From NCBI RefSeq assembly GCF_021440085.1, contig NZ_JAKCPW010000002.1, forward strand, positions 248,001 to 312,000: 64,000 nt of DNA, written 5' to 3'. Below, one piece after another: positions 8,571 through 17,152 of the stretch. The DNA comes from Dyadobacter sp. CY261. GTDB taxonomy: Bacteria > Bacteroidota > Bacteroidia > Cytophagales > Spirosomataceae. A program made the translations under genes and the position numbers. Numbering within the stretch: the first letter of the stretch is position 1; every line of letters begins with the position of its first letter. A model generated the notes under the pieces. The model had not been told where the DNA came from. It saw only the letters and a list, made by a program, of their open reading frames with translations, and ran no database searches.

Positions 8571-9398
8571 TTACTGGATCCGGTGTTTGCCGGTATAAAT
8601 GTTGAATTTGTCTTTTTTGAGAAAACCTGCGAGTGTAATGCCGCTTTCCTGCGCGAGCTGCACAGCCAGGCTCGATGGCGCACCAATCGCAGCAACGATC
8701 CTGATACCAGCCATGGCCGCCTTCTGGATAAGTTCAAAACTCGCCCGACCGCTAAGCAAAAGTACATGATTATGCAACGGGAGGTGATCAGCCAGCAATG
8801 CCGCGCCGATGAGTTTGTCCAGTGCATTATGCCTGCCTACGTCCTCACGGAGCATCAGAAACCGGCCATTAAGGCCGAATAATGCCGAGGCATGTAGCCC
8901 GCCGGTGCTTTCAAAAACATCCTGATGATGGCTGATCTGCTCCGGTAATTGATAAAACAGGGCTTTTGGCAAAACCAGATCGTCGCGCATGCCCGCGTAG
9001 GCCGACCGTGTCTTAATAGCATCGATACTCGCCTTCCCGCATACACCACAACTCGAAGTCGTATAAAAGTTTCGTTCGAGCGACCCGATTTGTGGTTCGA
9101 ACCCTTCCGAACAGGTTACAAGTACCTTGTTTTCATCGAGCTGGGCATGGTGAATGCCTGCTATCTGGCTTTTGGTATGGATGATGCCCTCGATAAACAA
9201 AAAACCGGCCGCCAGCTCCTGATCATTTCCGGGCGTACGCATGGTTACTGAAATGCTTTTACGCTGTTTGCCATCCGGAGTGTGATAGGCAAGCTGTATT
9301 TCAAGCGGTTCTTCGATAGCCAGACAGTCGTCGAGCTCTTCGGTGTTCTCTCCGCTGATCCGCGTGATTTTATGATATAGAACCGAACTGTTTTCCAT
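8571..9398 (-). CDS. fdhD: Sulfur carrier protein FdhD
   Basis: FdhD of about 275 residues. In E. coli FdhD takes sulfur from the cysteine desulfurase IscS and passes it to the molybdenum cofactor of formate dehydrogenase, which needs the sulfido ligand. The paired cysteines are present in TTSSCGVCGK (C117 and C120). The RTPGNDQELAAGFLFIEG and LREDVGRHNALDK blocks are family hallmarks. Its start overlaps the 3' end of mobA by 29 bp, which implies translational coupling. Its likely client here is the YdeP-type enzyme downstream. Confidence 0.95.
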   Translation of the reverse strand: MENSSVLYHKITRISGENTEELDDCLAIEEPLEIQLAYHTPDGKQRKSISVTMRTPGNDQELAAGFLFIEGIIHTKSQIAGIHHAQLDENKVLVTCSEGFEPQIGSLERNFYTTSSCGVCGKASIDAIKTRSAYAGMRDDLVLPKALFYQLPEQISHHQDVFESTGGLHASALFGLNGRFLMLREDVGRHNALDKLIGAALLADHLPLHNHVLLLSGRASFELIQKAAMAGIRIVAAIGAPSSLAVQLAQESGITLAGFLKKDKFNIYTGKHRIQ

Positions 9399-9993
9399 TT
9401 TGAATGTCGTCCTGCTTTGCCAATGCTTGTTTTACATTTCGAAACCCCTCGGGCGTATCCACGCTCATCATTGTTTTTTTCGTCAACGGCAGATATTTTC
9501 CTGCATTTTGTGCCCGAAGAAAATGCTGCAATGCATGAGCGCCGTTTTCAAATGCTTCTTTCAATGCCTTGCCGCCTGCTTTGGAATACCATCCCAGCAA
9601 TGGCTCGTAAAAACCTTCCTCATTGTAAAAGGCCGCGGCCGGCAATTCCTTATCAATGGAATGAAGAAAATTGACCAGTTCATCGGTGGTCAGGTAAGGA
9701 TAGTCGCAACCTGCAATGAGGAAGTCGTTTCCGGGGAACGTTTCAAAAGCGCTGAGTAAAGCGGTCATCGGGCCCGCGTCCGCAAATTGAGGCAGGTCGG
9801 TGAGTTTGGGATAGTCTGTTCGGAATGTATCGTTTTGTTCTGTATTGCAACAGAGGATCACGTGCTCGCACAAGGGTGCCAGCAGATCGCCAACGTGTTC
9901 GTATTGAGGTTTTTTGTGATAAACCAAAAGACTTTTGTCGGTGCCCATTCTTGTGCTTTCGCCGCCGCAGATCACGAGTCCGTATAAGCTCAT
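9370..9993 (-). CDS. mobA: Molybdenum cofactor guanylyltransferase
   Basis: MobA-type nucleotidyltransferase of about 207 residues that attaches GMP to molybdopterin to make the guanine-dinucleotide form used by formate-dehydrogenase-like enzymes. The N-terminal nucleotide-binding signature CGGESTRMGTDKS is present, followed by a metal-binding DYPYLT segment. The C-terminal end is short and ends in a hydrophilic tail that overlaps fdhD. It is the first gene of the operon mobA-fdhD-DUF-ydeP. Only 49 bp separate it from the divergent gene at 10043, so the two promoters must be packed together. Core molybdopterin synthesis genes (moa, moe) are not in this window. Confidence 0.92.
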   Translation of the reverse strand: MSLYGLVICGGESTRMGTDKSLLVYHKKPQYEHVGDLLAPLCEHVILCCNTEQNDTFRTDYPKLTDLPQFADAGPMTALLSAFETFPGNDFLIAGCDYPYLTTDELVNFLHSIDKELPAAAFYNEEGFYEPLLGWYSKAGGKALKEAFENGAHALQHFLRAQNAGKYLPLTKKTMMSVDTPEGFRNVKQALAKQDDIQNGKQFGSIS

Positions 9994-10042
9994 AATGGCT
10001 GGTTGGTGGATTTAATCGGTCAAATATCCGTAACTTCCTTGT

Positions 10043-11086
10043 ATGGAAATGGGTGATGTTAAAATATTAAAGAAAAAGCCGATCTATCCGGTGAGCCCGG
10101 AGTTACGCAAATACCTTCGTTTGTATCAGCGCGATGCCAAGCTGCCTGTGGCTTACCACGATCTGCTGAATTTCTACGAATCTTTCTCGATATCGGACAA
10201 AAATGGCAAAGACACACTCTGGGAAAGTCCGCTTTACCCACCGCACGAGCTAGAAAGGCTACATAGCGGCCTGAAAAAAGTGTATGCAATGCTAAAAGCC
10301 TCCGGGAACCTGCGCATTGTCGAGCACAAATATATTGATCGTATCGACTATTGTAAGTTTGGCAATTCCAATCCGTTTCGCGTCAAGATCGTGAATAGGC
10401 TGAACGATATTTACGACTATTTCTATGTCAAAAAAGCCGATTCGTCGCGGATATACGGGCTGGAACTTGAAGAGATTTTCTCGCCAAACCAGGTAAATTA
10501 TATCGTCGACGGGGAAACGCTTATTGAGGAGCACATTGCGGGCATTCCTGGTGACGAGTTCGCACGTACGCGTATGCGCGATCCCGATTATAACCCGATC
10601 CGGATTGCAAAGGAATTCGTGAAGTTCAATGAGCGCTGTATGATCACGTTACTAGGCGACATGCGTTCTTATAACTTCGTCATGCAAATCACCCCGGATT
10701 TCGACGATGTCCAGTTTCGCCTCCGCGCCATCGACTTCGACCAGCAGTTCTATGAGGGTAATCTAAGAGTATATATGCCCCAGTTCTTCAAAGAAAACCT
10801 GCCCTATGTGCAACTGGCGATGGAATATCTGACCGATAAAACGGTGGTGCAATACCAGCAGGAGGAACAATCGTCGATCATGTACCAGGCCCGCGCCGAA
10901 CGTTACCGTTTGCGGGAACTGCGGGATGTTTGTATCAAGGACAAAATTTCAACCCAGGAAAACATTCACCAGCTAAGAGAGGGCCTCAGCAGACATTTCT
11001 CGGATCATCATTACCATAAATGTGAAACAATGACGGAGCTTATCGAGTTGAATATCAAGAATGTGATACGGCAGGTAATAGCGTAG
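10043..11086 (+). CDS. Unrecognised protein with kinase-like motifs
   Basis: A soluble protein of about 347 residues that I do not recognise as a named family. From about residue 125 the order of motifs resembles a protein-kinase or aminoglycoside-phosphotransferase fold: a YFYVKKAD strand with lysines 130-131, an acidic helix LELEEIF (141-146), a hinge-like TLIEEHIAGIPGDEF (159-173), then LLGDMRSYNF with D206 and N211 spaced like a catalytic loop, and RAIDFDQQF with D231 and D233 like a metal-binding DFG/DFD. The usual histidine of the catalytic loop and a glycine-rich loop are not obvious. The C-terminal 110 residues look helical. It is monocistronic and divergent from mobA. The fold assignment is an inference from motif order only. 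Confidence 0.7.
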   Translation: MEMGDVKILKKKPIYPVSPELRKYLRLYQRDAKLPVAYHDLLNFYESFSISDKNGKDTLWESPLYPPHELERLHSGLKKVYAMLKASGNLRIVEHKYIDRIDYCKFGNSNPFRVKIVNRLNDIYDYFYVKKADSSRIYGLELEEIFSPNQVNYIVDGETLIEEHIAGIPGDEFARTRMRDPDYNPIRIAKEFVKFNERCMITLLGDMRSYNFVMQITPDFDDVQFRLRAIDFDQQFYEGNLRVYMPQFFKENLPYVQLAMEYLTDKTVVQYQQEEQSSIMYQARAERYRLRELRDVCIKDKISTQENIHQLREGLSRHFSDHHYHKCETMTELIELNIKNVIRQVIA

Positions 11087-11123
11087 GCCTGCTGATTGAT
11101 GCCCGTTTATGCCAATTAATCCC

Positions 11124-11131
11124 TACCTTTG
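11124..11131 (+). promoter_or_regulatory. Candidate -7 element upstream of mnmA
   Basis: TACCTTTG matches the Bacteroidota -7 consensus TAnnTTTG and is followed by GCGGAA. It lies 87 nt before the mnmA start. No TTG is found at the proper distance upstream, so support is partial. Confidence 0.45.
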
Positions 11132-11217
11132 CGGAACCGAAGGGCTATTCTCAGCCGTTACGGTTTTTCAATTTAAATCACGATCGGAAGGCATTCAACC
11201 TTCGGCAGATTCCTACA

Positions 11218-12327
11218 ATGAGTAAACACGGACGCATTCTTGTCGCCATGAGTGGCGGCATCGACAGCTCACTCGCAGCTGTTCTTCTCCACGAACAAGG
11301 TTATGAGGTCATTGGTATGACCATGAAAACCTGGGATTACGCCAGTAGTGGTGGTACTAAAAAAGAAACCGGCTGCTGCTCGCTGGATTCGATCAACGAT
11401 GCCCGCAATATCGCGGTGGAACTTGGCTTCCCGCATTATATCCTGGATATTCGCGCCGAGTTCGGAGATTACGTAATCGATCATTTCACAGGTGAATACC
11501 TCGAAGGACGCACGCCTAACCCTTGTGTCCTGTGCAATACGCATATCAAGTGGGATGCATTACTTCGCCGCGCCGACAGGCTCGATTGTGAATTTATCGC
11601 GACCGGCCATTATGCCAATATGCAGTTCAACAACGGTCGTCATTATGTTTCAAAGGGTGTCGATGCCTGGAAAGATCAGAGCTATGTGCTTTGGGGCGTG
11701 TCGCAGGAAAGCCTGGCGCGTACCAAGTTGCCATTAGGTTATTTGCATAAAACCGAGATCCGCGAAATGGCGCGCCAAAGAGGATTTATCGATTTGGTCA
11801 ATAAATCCGAGAGCTACGAGATCTGCTTCGTTCCCGATAACGATTACCGCGGTTTTCTTAAAAGACGCATTCCTGGCCTGGAAGCGGAAGTGGCAGGTGG
11901 TAACTTCGTCTACGCCGACGGAACGGTAGTAGGGAAACATGAAGGATACCCTTTCTACACCGTTGGTCAGCGAAAAGGCCTTGGCATTGCATTGGGCCGT
12001 CCTGTTTTCGTCACCGAAATCAGGAAGGAGTCTAATGAAGTAGTGCTAGGCGATATGCCCGATCTGTTCCGCGATGGCATGAATGTCAGTAAGTTAAACT
12101 TGCAAAAATATGCTTCAATAGACCAACCGCTCGAAACGGTAACCAAGGTGCGCTACAAACATGATGGTACGCCGGCTATCATCGAGCAAACCGGCCCGGA
12201 TCAAATCGTAGCCCGTTTCCATGATGGTGTCAATGGCATTGCACCGGGGCAAGCGGCTGTTTTTTATGAAGGCGATGATGTTATCGGCGGCGGCTGGATT
12301 ATGAAGAGCTTCCGGCAGGAGGCCTAG
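11218..12327 (+). CDS. mnmA: tRNA-specific 2-thiouridylase
   Basis: MnmA of about 369 residues. It adds sulfur to uridine 34 of tRNAs for Lys, Glu and Gln, using ATP and sulfur relayed from a cysteine desulfurase. The PP-loop SGGIDSS is at residues 12-18. The two catalytic cysteines are in the expected places: LCN (C106) and EICFVPD (C203). The YTVGQRKGLGIA block and a C-terminal beta-barrel segment (GPDQIVARFHDG) complete the family layout. It is a single gene, followed by a strong terminator it shares with the convergent SpoU gene. Confidence 0.96.
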   Translation: MSKHGRILVAMSGGIDSSLAAVLLHEQGYEVIGMTMKTWDYASSGGTKKETGCCSLDSINDARNIAVELGFPHYILDIRAEFGDYVIDHFTGEYLEGRTPNPCVLCNTHIKWDALLRRADRLDCEFIATGHYANMQFNNGRHYVSKGVDAWKDQSYVLWGVSQESLARTKLPLGYLHKTEIREMARQRGFIDLVNKSESYEICFVPDNDYRGFLKRRIPGLEAEVAGGNFVYADGTVVGKHEGYPFYTVGQRKGLGIALGRPVFVTEIRKESNEVVLGDMPDLFRDGMNVSKLNLQKYASIDQPLETVTKVRYKHDGTPAIIEQTGPDQIVARFHDGVNGIAPGQAAVFYEGDDVIGGGWIMKSFRQEA

Positions 12328-12340
12328 TTTGAGTATAAAA

Positions 12341-12398
12341 GAAAAACACCTGACGTGCTTAGAGGAGGTTCAATCCAATGCCGGTTCAGGTGTTTTTC
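12341..12398. terminator. Bidirectional terminator, mnmA / SpoU gene
   Basis: A 13-bp perfect stem (GAAAAACACCTGA / TCAGGTGTTTTTC) has a 32-nt loop. The A-run and U-run on the two arms allow termination in both directions. Confidence 0.85.
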
Positions 12399-12429
12399 AA
12401 TTTAAGTAATACGCTTAAATCTCCTTCTA

Positions 12430-13200
12430 TTATTTAATTCTCTGCCTGACAGCTTCATACAAAACAACCGAACTCGCAACCGACACGTTTAGCGATTCCA
12501 CTTGTCCGTTGAGTGGGATTCTGGCGCCGCTATCGGCGAGATCGATGAATTCTTTGGAAATTCCATCTTCTTCTGAGCCCATGATGATCACTGTTGGTAC
12601 AGTGAAATCAATGTCGTAAAGTGATTTGTCGGTTTTCTCCGTACAAGCAACGATCTGCAATCCACTATTTCTGAGATACATAAGTGTTTCCCAAAGATTG
12701 GGCTCGCGGCAGATAGGCAAGAAGTTCAATGCGCCCGAAGAGGTTTTCATGGCATCCGCATTAATCTGCGCGCCGCCTTTAGTTGGGACGATGATGGCCT
12801 GTACACCAGCACATTCCGCTGTGCGCGCGATAGCACCGAAGTTACGAACGTCCGTAACACGGTCGAGCAGCAGCAGAAGCGGGGTTTTACCGTCCTCGTA
12901 TACCTGCGTGAGCACATTGTGCAGCGGCATGTACTGGATCGGCGATACAAATGCGATAACGCCCTGGTGGTTTTTGCGCGTTACCCGGTTTAGTTTTTCG
13001 ACTGGTACACGCTGATAGGGGACGCCAAGTTCTTTGGCGAGTTTTTCAATTTCCGCAAGCCCAAACTCGCGCTGAATAAATAGACGTTCGATTTCTTTTC
13101 CCGAACGAAGGGTTTCCAATACTGACTGCGTACCAAAAACCATGTCGGCCTGGGACTGTCTTGGGGCTGGTTTTCTTACCGTATACTTCCGTTTCTCCAT
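12430..13200 (-). CDS. rlmB: 23S rRNA 2'-O-methyltransferase, RlmB/TrmH type
   Basis: SpoU/TrmH-family SPOUT methyltransferase of about 256 residues counted from the ATG at 13200 (MEKRKYTVRK). An N-terminal substrate-binding domain starts at VFGTQSVLETL. The knotted catalytic domain carries LDRVTDVRNFGAIARTAE, IIMGSEEDGIS, and IPLNGQVESLNVSVA, the three SPOUT motifs that form the SAM-binding knot. RlmB methylates G2251 of 23S rRNA in E. coli. Assignment to RlmB rather than another SpoU member rests on domain layout. The start overlaps the 3' end of the GWxTD gene by about 25 bp, so the two are probably co-transcribed. Confidence 0.88.
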   Translation of the reverse strand: MEKRKYTVRKPAPRQSQADMVFGTQSVLETLRSGKEIERLFIQREFGLAEIEKLAKELGVPYQRVPVEKLNRVTRKNHQGVIAFVSPIQYMPLHNVLTQVYEDGKTPLLLLLDRVTDVRNFGAIARTAECAGVQAIIVPTKGGAQINADAMKTSSGALNFLPICREPNLWETLMYLRNSGLQIVACTEKTDKSLYDIDFTVPTVIIMGSEEDGISKEFIDLADSGARIPLNGQVESLNVSVASSVVLYEAVRQRIK

Positions 13201-14474
13201 GCTTCTACTACTGGATACCAAATCGGCTGGTATTCGGCATAGCGAACCAGTTCATAATGATCATCCACAAATTGATTGTTTCTCCTGTTAAATGTAAAAT
13301 TGACGTTTTGGGCGTTGCCTTTATGATCATACGTCCAAACTTCGCGGTCTTTGCTGCGCTGTACCTTGTCGGGGGGGCCGAGCACAATATAAATCATGCC
13401 TTTGTCCGTTTTCCAGCCTTCTTTATAGGTGGTAAATAACTGATTGGCCTCTTCAACTCTTCCGTAAAACGAACGGATAGACTGCTGTGCCAGCGGCGCA
13501 TTGCCGTTCATAAGCGTCAGCCAGTATTTATCCAGTGCCTTTTTATAATCTTCTGCTTTCTTAATCTCGTTGACCTCGTTGTTTGTGCTCATGTAAAGCA
13601 GCGGTTCCAACAGCAATTGCGGGCGCGTCACTTTTGGGAAACGCTCATTGACGACCAGGATGCCCAGTCCTTCCGATTGTGTCGTATCTGCAAAAATATT
13701 GTAAAGACCTTCTTTGCTGAATTGCAGAGGTTGATTGGCGCTAATGGTAAATGTACTATCGACTTCCAGTGATTTGCCCACATTTTTCGGAGCGATGTTC
13801 ATAGGCGAGCCTGCTGGCTCAAAGTCGTGGTTATAATAGTAAACGTGTAGTTGCTCGGAGCCTTCACCCGCTTTTTTGACAGTAAACAGCTCGCTGGTGT
13901 TCACATAATGCCGTTGAAGAGGCTGGGTCGAGGTGCCTGTGTAAACGCCGTACATCTGGTTGACTGCCAGCTTCTTGAAACGGATCGTGAGATCGTTCAA
14001 TACTTTTTTCAGGGTTCCGGTCTGGCTGATTTCGCTTAGCAAAACGCCGTAATCACGGTTCGGGCTTTTCAACTCGTAGGAGATGACAATTTTATCGCCT
14101 GTGCGTGAAACGTTGGTCGAATCCAGCTTTACATTGCCGTAACCGAGGCGTTCCCGCGTGCCATAGTCTGAATAAATGACGTAGTTGAGGTTATAAAGTC
14201 GGACGAAGTCCGCCACGCTAATCGCATTTTTGCCCTTAAATGCATCTATATACAGGAAAACCTGCGTTTGTGTCGTGTCTTTCAGCAGATATTTGCTCTG
14301 AATGGCAACCAACGCAAGTTCTTCATTCACCGGGGCCGACATTTGCTGTTGCTGCTGCTCCGTTGGCCGTACCTGTGCCTCGGGAATCTGCTTCATTGGC
14401 TTATTGGATGATGCGCACCCGGCCATCACCAAAACAGACATTATATAGATGCAAAAGCGAAAATTTGTTCTCAT
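13176..14474 (-). CDS. GWxTD-domain lipoprotein
   Basis: A lipoprotein of about 432 residues. The ATG at 14474 gives a short lipoprotein signal ending in the lipobox VMAGC, with the cysteine at residue 20. The C-terminal third holds the GWxTD domain: EGWKTDKGMIYIVLGPPDKV, followed by REVWTYDH and a closing segment rich in aromatic residues (YQPIWYPVVEAWRNG). The domain is common in Bacteroidota, but its biochemical function is unknown. The middle part is beta-rich without a recognisable domain. Membrane anchoring in the envelope is inferred from the lipobox. It is upstream of and overlapping the SpoU methyltransferase gene. Confidence 0.88.
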   Translation of the reverse strand: MRTNFRFCIYIMSVLVMAGCASSNKPMKQIPEAQVRPTEQQQQQMSAPVNEELALVAIQSKYLLKDTTQTQVFLYIDAFKGKNAISVADFVRLYNLNYVIYSDYGTRERLGYGNVKLDSTNVSRTGDKIVISYELKSPNRDYGVLLSEISQTGTLKKVLNDLTIRFKKLAVNQMYGVYTGTSTQPLQRHYVNTSELFTVKKAGEGSEQLHVYYYNHDFEPAGSPMNIAPKNVGKSLEVDSTFTISANQPLQFSKEGLYNIFADTTQSEGLGILVVNERFPKVTRPQLLLEPLLYMSTNNEVNEIKKAEDYKKALDKYWLTLMNGNAPLAQQSIRSFYGRVEEANQLFTTYKEGWKTDKGMIYIVLGPPDKVQRSKDREVWTYDHKGNAQNVNFTFNRRNNQFVDDHYELVRYAEYQPIWYPVVEAWRNGSIR

Positions 14475-14546
14475 GTACGTGTCGTCATCGTTTGTCAAAT
14501 AACGAAGTAACGGGCAAAATTACCCAATAAAACGGTAATAAAATTT

Positions 14547-15437
14547 TTATTCAGGACTCTTACCGCCACGGGTCGCCGATTTAATCTGATCTTCGATGGC
14601 ATCCCATTGATCGTCAGTCACTTCTTTGAGAAAATTGAACTGTCCGGCAGCCAGCACCTCGCCTCCATCCAGGGTGACGACCTGGCCGGTCATGTAGGCC
14701 GAAAAATCAGAAACGAGGTATGCCGCCAAGTTGGCCAGTTCCTGATGCTCGCCTGTGCGCGCGAGCGGTATGCGGTTTTCGAAGGAGAATTTTTTGGCTA
14801 GTTCTTCGGGAAATAGCCGGTCCCAGGCACCTTTGGTAGGGAATGGGCCGGGAGCAATGGCATTGAGGCGTATCCCATGCCGCGCCCATTCGAATGCGAG
14901 CGACTTGGTCATCGTGAGCACACCTGCTTTTGCCATGGCCGAAGGAACGACCCAGCCGGAGCCGGTAGTGGCGTAAGTTGTGACGATATTCAGCACTGTG
15001 CCTTTGATATTATTGTCTATCCAGTATTTACCCAAAGCCAGCGTAAAGTAATAGGTTCCGCGCAACACGATATCGACGACCGTATCCACAGCTTTGTACG
15101 AAAGCCGTTCTGTTGGACTGATGAAATTCCCTGCCGAGTTATTAACCAATCCGTCGACACGGCCAAATACCTCAACGCTTTTCGCAATCACATTTTCGAT
15201 CTGTTCGGTGTTCCTTACATCACACGCCACAGGGAGGATCTTTCCGCCTGTAATTTGGGCTAACTCCGCGGCGGTTTCTTCCAGCACGGCAAACTTTCTG
15301 CTGCAGATCACGACATTGGCGCCCAATCTGAGAAAGTAGGCCGCCATTGATTTCCCCAGCCCGGTACCGCCGCCGGTGACGATAATTGTCTTGTTTTCGA
15401 GCGCTCCATCTCGGAGCATTCCTTCGCTAAATATCAT
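14547..15437 (-). CDS. SDR oxidoreductase, 2,4-dienoyl-CoA reductase-like
   Basis: Short-chain dehydrogenase of about 296 residues from the ATG at 15437. The nucleotide-binding TGGGTGLGK is near residue 17 and NNSAGNF marks the substrate side. Instead of the usual YxxxK, the active-site helix reads PSAMAKAGV, the SxxxK arrangement seen in peroxisomal and mitochondrial 2,4-dienoyl-CoA reductases. A role in unsaturated fatty acid beta-oxidation is therefore likely but not proven. The frame extends 24 codons further upstream to a weak start; MIFSEGMLRDG is the more likely N terminus. It is divergent from the AlkD-like gene with about 80 bp between starts. Confidence 0.88.
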   Translation of the reverse strand: MIFSEGMLRDGALENKTIIVTGGGTGLGKSMAAYFLRLGANVVICSRKFAVLEETAAELAQITGGKILPVACDVRNTEQIENVIAKSVEVFGRVDGLVNNSAGNFISPTERLSYKAVDTVVDIVLRGTYYFTLALGKYWIDNNIKGTVLNIVTTYATTGSGWVVPSAMAKAGVLTMTKSLAFEWARHGIRLNAIAPGPFPTKGAWDRLFPEELAKKFSFENRIPLARTGEHQELANLAAYLVSDFSAYMTGQVVTLDGGEVLAAGQFNFLKEVTDDQWDAIEDQIKSATRGGKSPE

Positions 15438-15520
15438 AATACATGTATTTTTAGAATGGGATGAACAGTAATTTTTCTTTAAAAACAGTATATTATGAAT
15501 GTAAAACAAATCATCCGGAA

Positions 15521-16231
15521 ATGGATCAGGTAAAGGAAATTATGAACGAGCTGGCATTGCTCGGGACTGAACAGACGCTTAAAACCCTCAGGAACCATGG
15601 AGCGGTGGATCCCATCTACGGGGTGAGAATAGGGGATATGAAACCGATTCTTAAAAGGCATAAAAACGACCACAAACTGGCATTGGAACTGTTTAAAACC
15701 GGAAATTCAGATGCGATGTACCTTGCTGGATTAATATCGAATCCCGCGCTCATGACGCCCGAGGTTCTCGATGAGTGGATCGACGGCGCATCCTGGCATA
15801 TGATCAGCGAGTATACCGTTGCCTGGAACGCGGCCGAAAGCCCCTACAAATTTGAAATGGCCAGAAAGTGGATCGAATCCGAGGACGAACTGACGGCCGA
15901 TGCGGGGTGGTCGACCTGGGGATGCATCCTGGCATTGACACCGGACGATCAGCTCGACAAGCAGGAGATAGACCAGCTACTCGATCGGGTGGAGCGCGAA
16001 ATACATTCGGCACAAAATCAGGTCCGGTATGTTATGAATGGTTTTGTGATCGCGGTAGGCACGTATTACGAGCCGCTGGCAGAGAAAGCGATGGAAGTGG
16101 GTAAAAGGATCGGCAGAGTAAAGGTCAATATGGGTAACACCGAATGCAAAGTACCTTACCCACCCGATTATATTCAGAAGGTTTGGGATAAAGGGCTTCT
16201 CGGTAGAAAGCGAAAAGAGGTCAGGTGCTGA
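15521..16231 (+). CDS. AlkD-like DNA alkylation repair protein
   Basis: An all-helical HEAT-like repeat protein of about 236 residues. It belongs to the DNA alkylation repair enzyme family (AlkC/AlkD-like), whose characterised members are glycosylases that remove alkylated purines. Visible traits are GVRIGDMKPILK near residue 35, repeated amphipathic helices containing WHMISEY and WSTWGCILAL, and a basic C terminus ending in GRKRKEVRC. The ATG at 15521 starts MDQVKEIMNEL; the frame extends upstream but without family-like sequence. Many members have no shown activity, so repair function is inferred. Its stop codon abuts that of pyrB on the opposite strand with no terminator between. Confidence 0.85.
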   Translation: MDQVKEIMNELALLGTEQTLKTLRNHGAVDPIYGVRIGDMKPILKRHKNDHKLALELFKTGNSDAMYLAGLISNPALMTPEVLDEWIDGASWHMISEYTVAWNAAESPYKFEMARKWIESEDELTADAGWSTWGCILALTPDDQLDKQEIDQLLDRVEREIHSAQNQVRYVMNGFVIAVGTYYEPLAEKAMEVGKRIGRVKVNMGNTECKVPYPPDYIQKVWDKGLLGRKRKEVRC

Positions 16232-17152
16232 TTATTGCTGAGCCAACAAATACAGTACTGCCATTCTCACAGCAACCCCGTTTTCGACCTGATTCAAAAT
16301 GATCGAATGATTTGAATCCGCCGCGTCAGAGGAAAGTTCTACCCCACGGTTGATGGGACCGGGGTGCATCAGCACGATCTCTTTGTTTAACTCGTCGAGC
16401 ATCGCTTTGTCAATACCATAATATAAAGAGTACTCACGCAACGATGGGAAATACTTGATCTGCTGCCGCTCCAACTGTATACGCAGCACATTGGCCACGT
16501 CACACCATTGCAGGGCTTCCTTTACATTATGGCCAATCTTCACGCCAAGCTCGCCCAGATGTTTGGGGATCAACGTGGAGGGGCCACAAACCATTACCTC
16601 GGCCCCGAGTTTTTGGAGGCAGAATATATTGGATAAGGCTACGCGCGAGTGGGTGATATCGCCAATGATCGCGATTTTCTTTCCGGTCAGGTCGCCCAGC
16701 TTTTCGCGCATCGAAAATGCGTCCAGCAGCGCCTGTGTGGGGTGCTCATGCGTGCCGTCGCCGGCATTCACAACATTGGCAGGTATGCGGGTCGATAAAT
16801 AATGCGGTGCTCCGGGGCTACTGTGCCGCATGACGATCATATCCACTTTCATCGCAAGGATATTGTTGACCGTATCGAGCAACGTTTCCCCTTTTTTTAC
16901 CGAACTGCCGGAAGCAGAAAAATTGACCACATCGGCAGAAAGCCTTTTTTCCGCGAGTTCGAATGACAACCTTGTGCGGGTGGAATTTTCGAAAAAAACG
17001 TTGGCAATGGTAATATCACGCAGGGAAGGGACTTTCTTAATAGGCCGGTTGATGACTTCCTTGAACTGGGTCGCCGTATCTAAGATAGTTTGAATGTCAT
17101 TCTCGTTCAGGTTTTTGATTCCAAGTAAGTGCCGGACCGAAAGTTGTGTCAT
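16232..17152 (-). CDS. pyrB: Aspartate carbamoyltransferase catalytic subunit
   Basis: PyrB of about 306 residues. It joins carbamoyl phosphate and aspartate in the first committed step of pyrimidine synthesis. The carbamoyl-phosphate loop STRTR is at residues 57-61, followed by SSVKKGETLLDT (80s loop). Other marks are RHSSPGAP, the HEHPTQALLDAF aspartate-domain signature, and HPGPINRG near the C terminus. No regulatory chain gene (pyrI) lies beside it, so the enzyme may be an unregulated trimer or use a distant partner. It is monocistronic here. Confidence 0.97.
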   Translation of the reverse strand: MTQLSVRHLLGIKNLNENDIQTILDTATQFKEVINRPIKKVPSLRDITIANVFFENSTRTRLSFELAEKRLSADVVNFSASGSSVKKGETLLDTVNNILAMKVDMIVMRHSSPGAPHYLSTRIPANVVNAGDGTHEHPTQALLDAFSMREKLGDLTGKKIAIIGDITHSRVALSNIFCLQKLGAEVMVCGPSTLIPKHLGELGVKIGHNVKEALQWCDVANVLRIQLERQQIKYFPSLREYSLYYGIDKAMLDELNKEIVLMHPGPINRGVELSSDAADSNHSIILNQVENGVAVRMAVLYLLAQQ

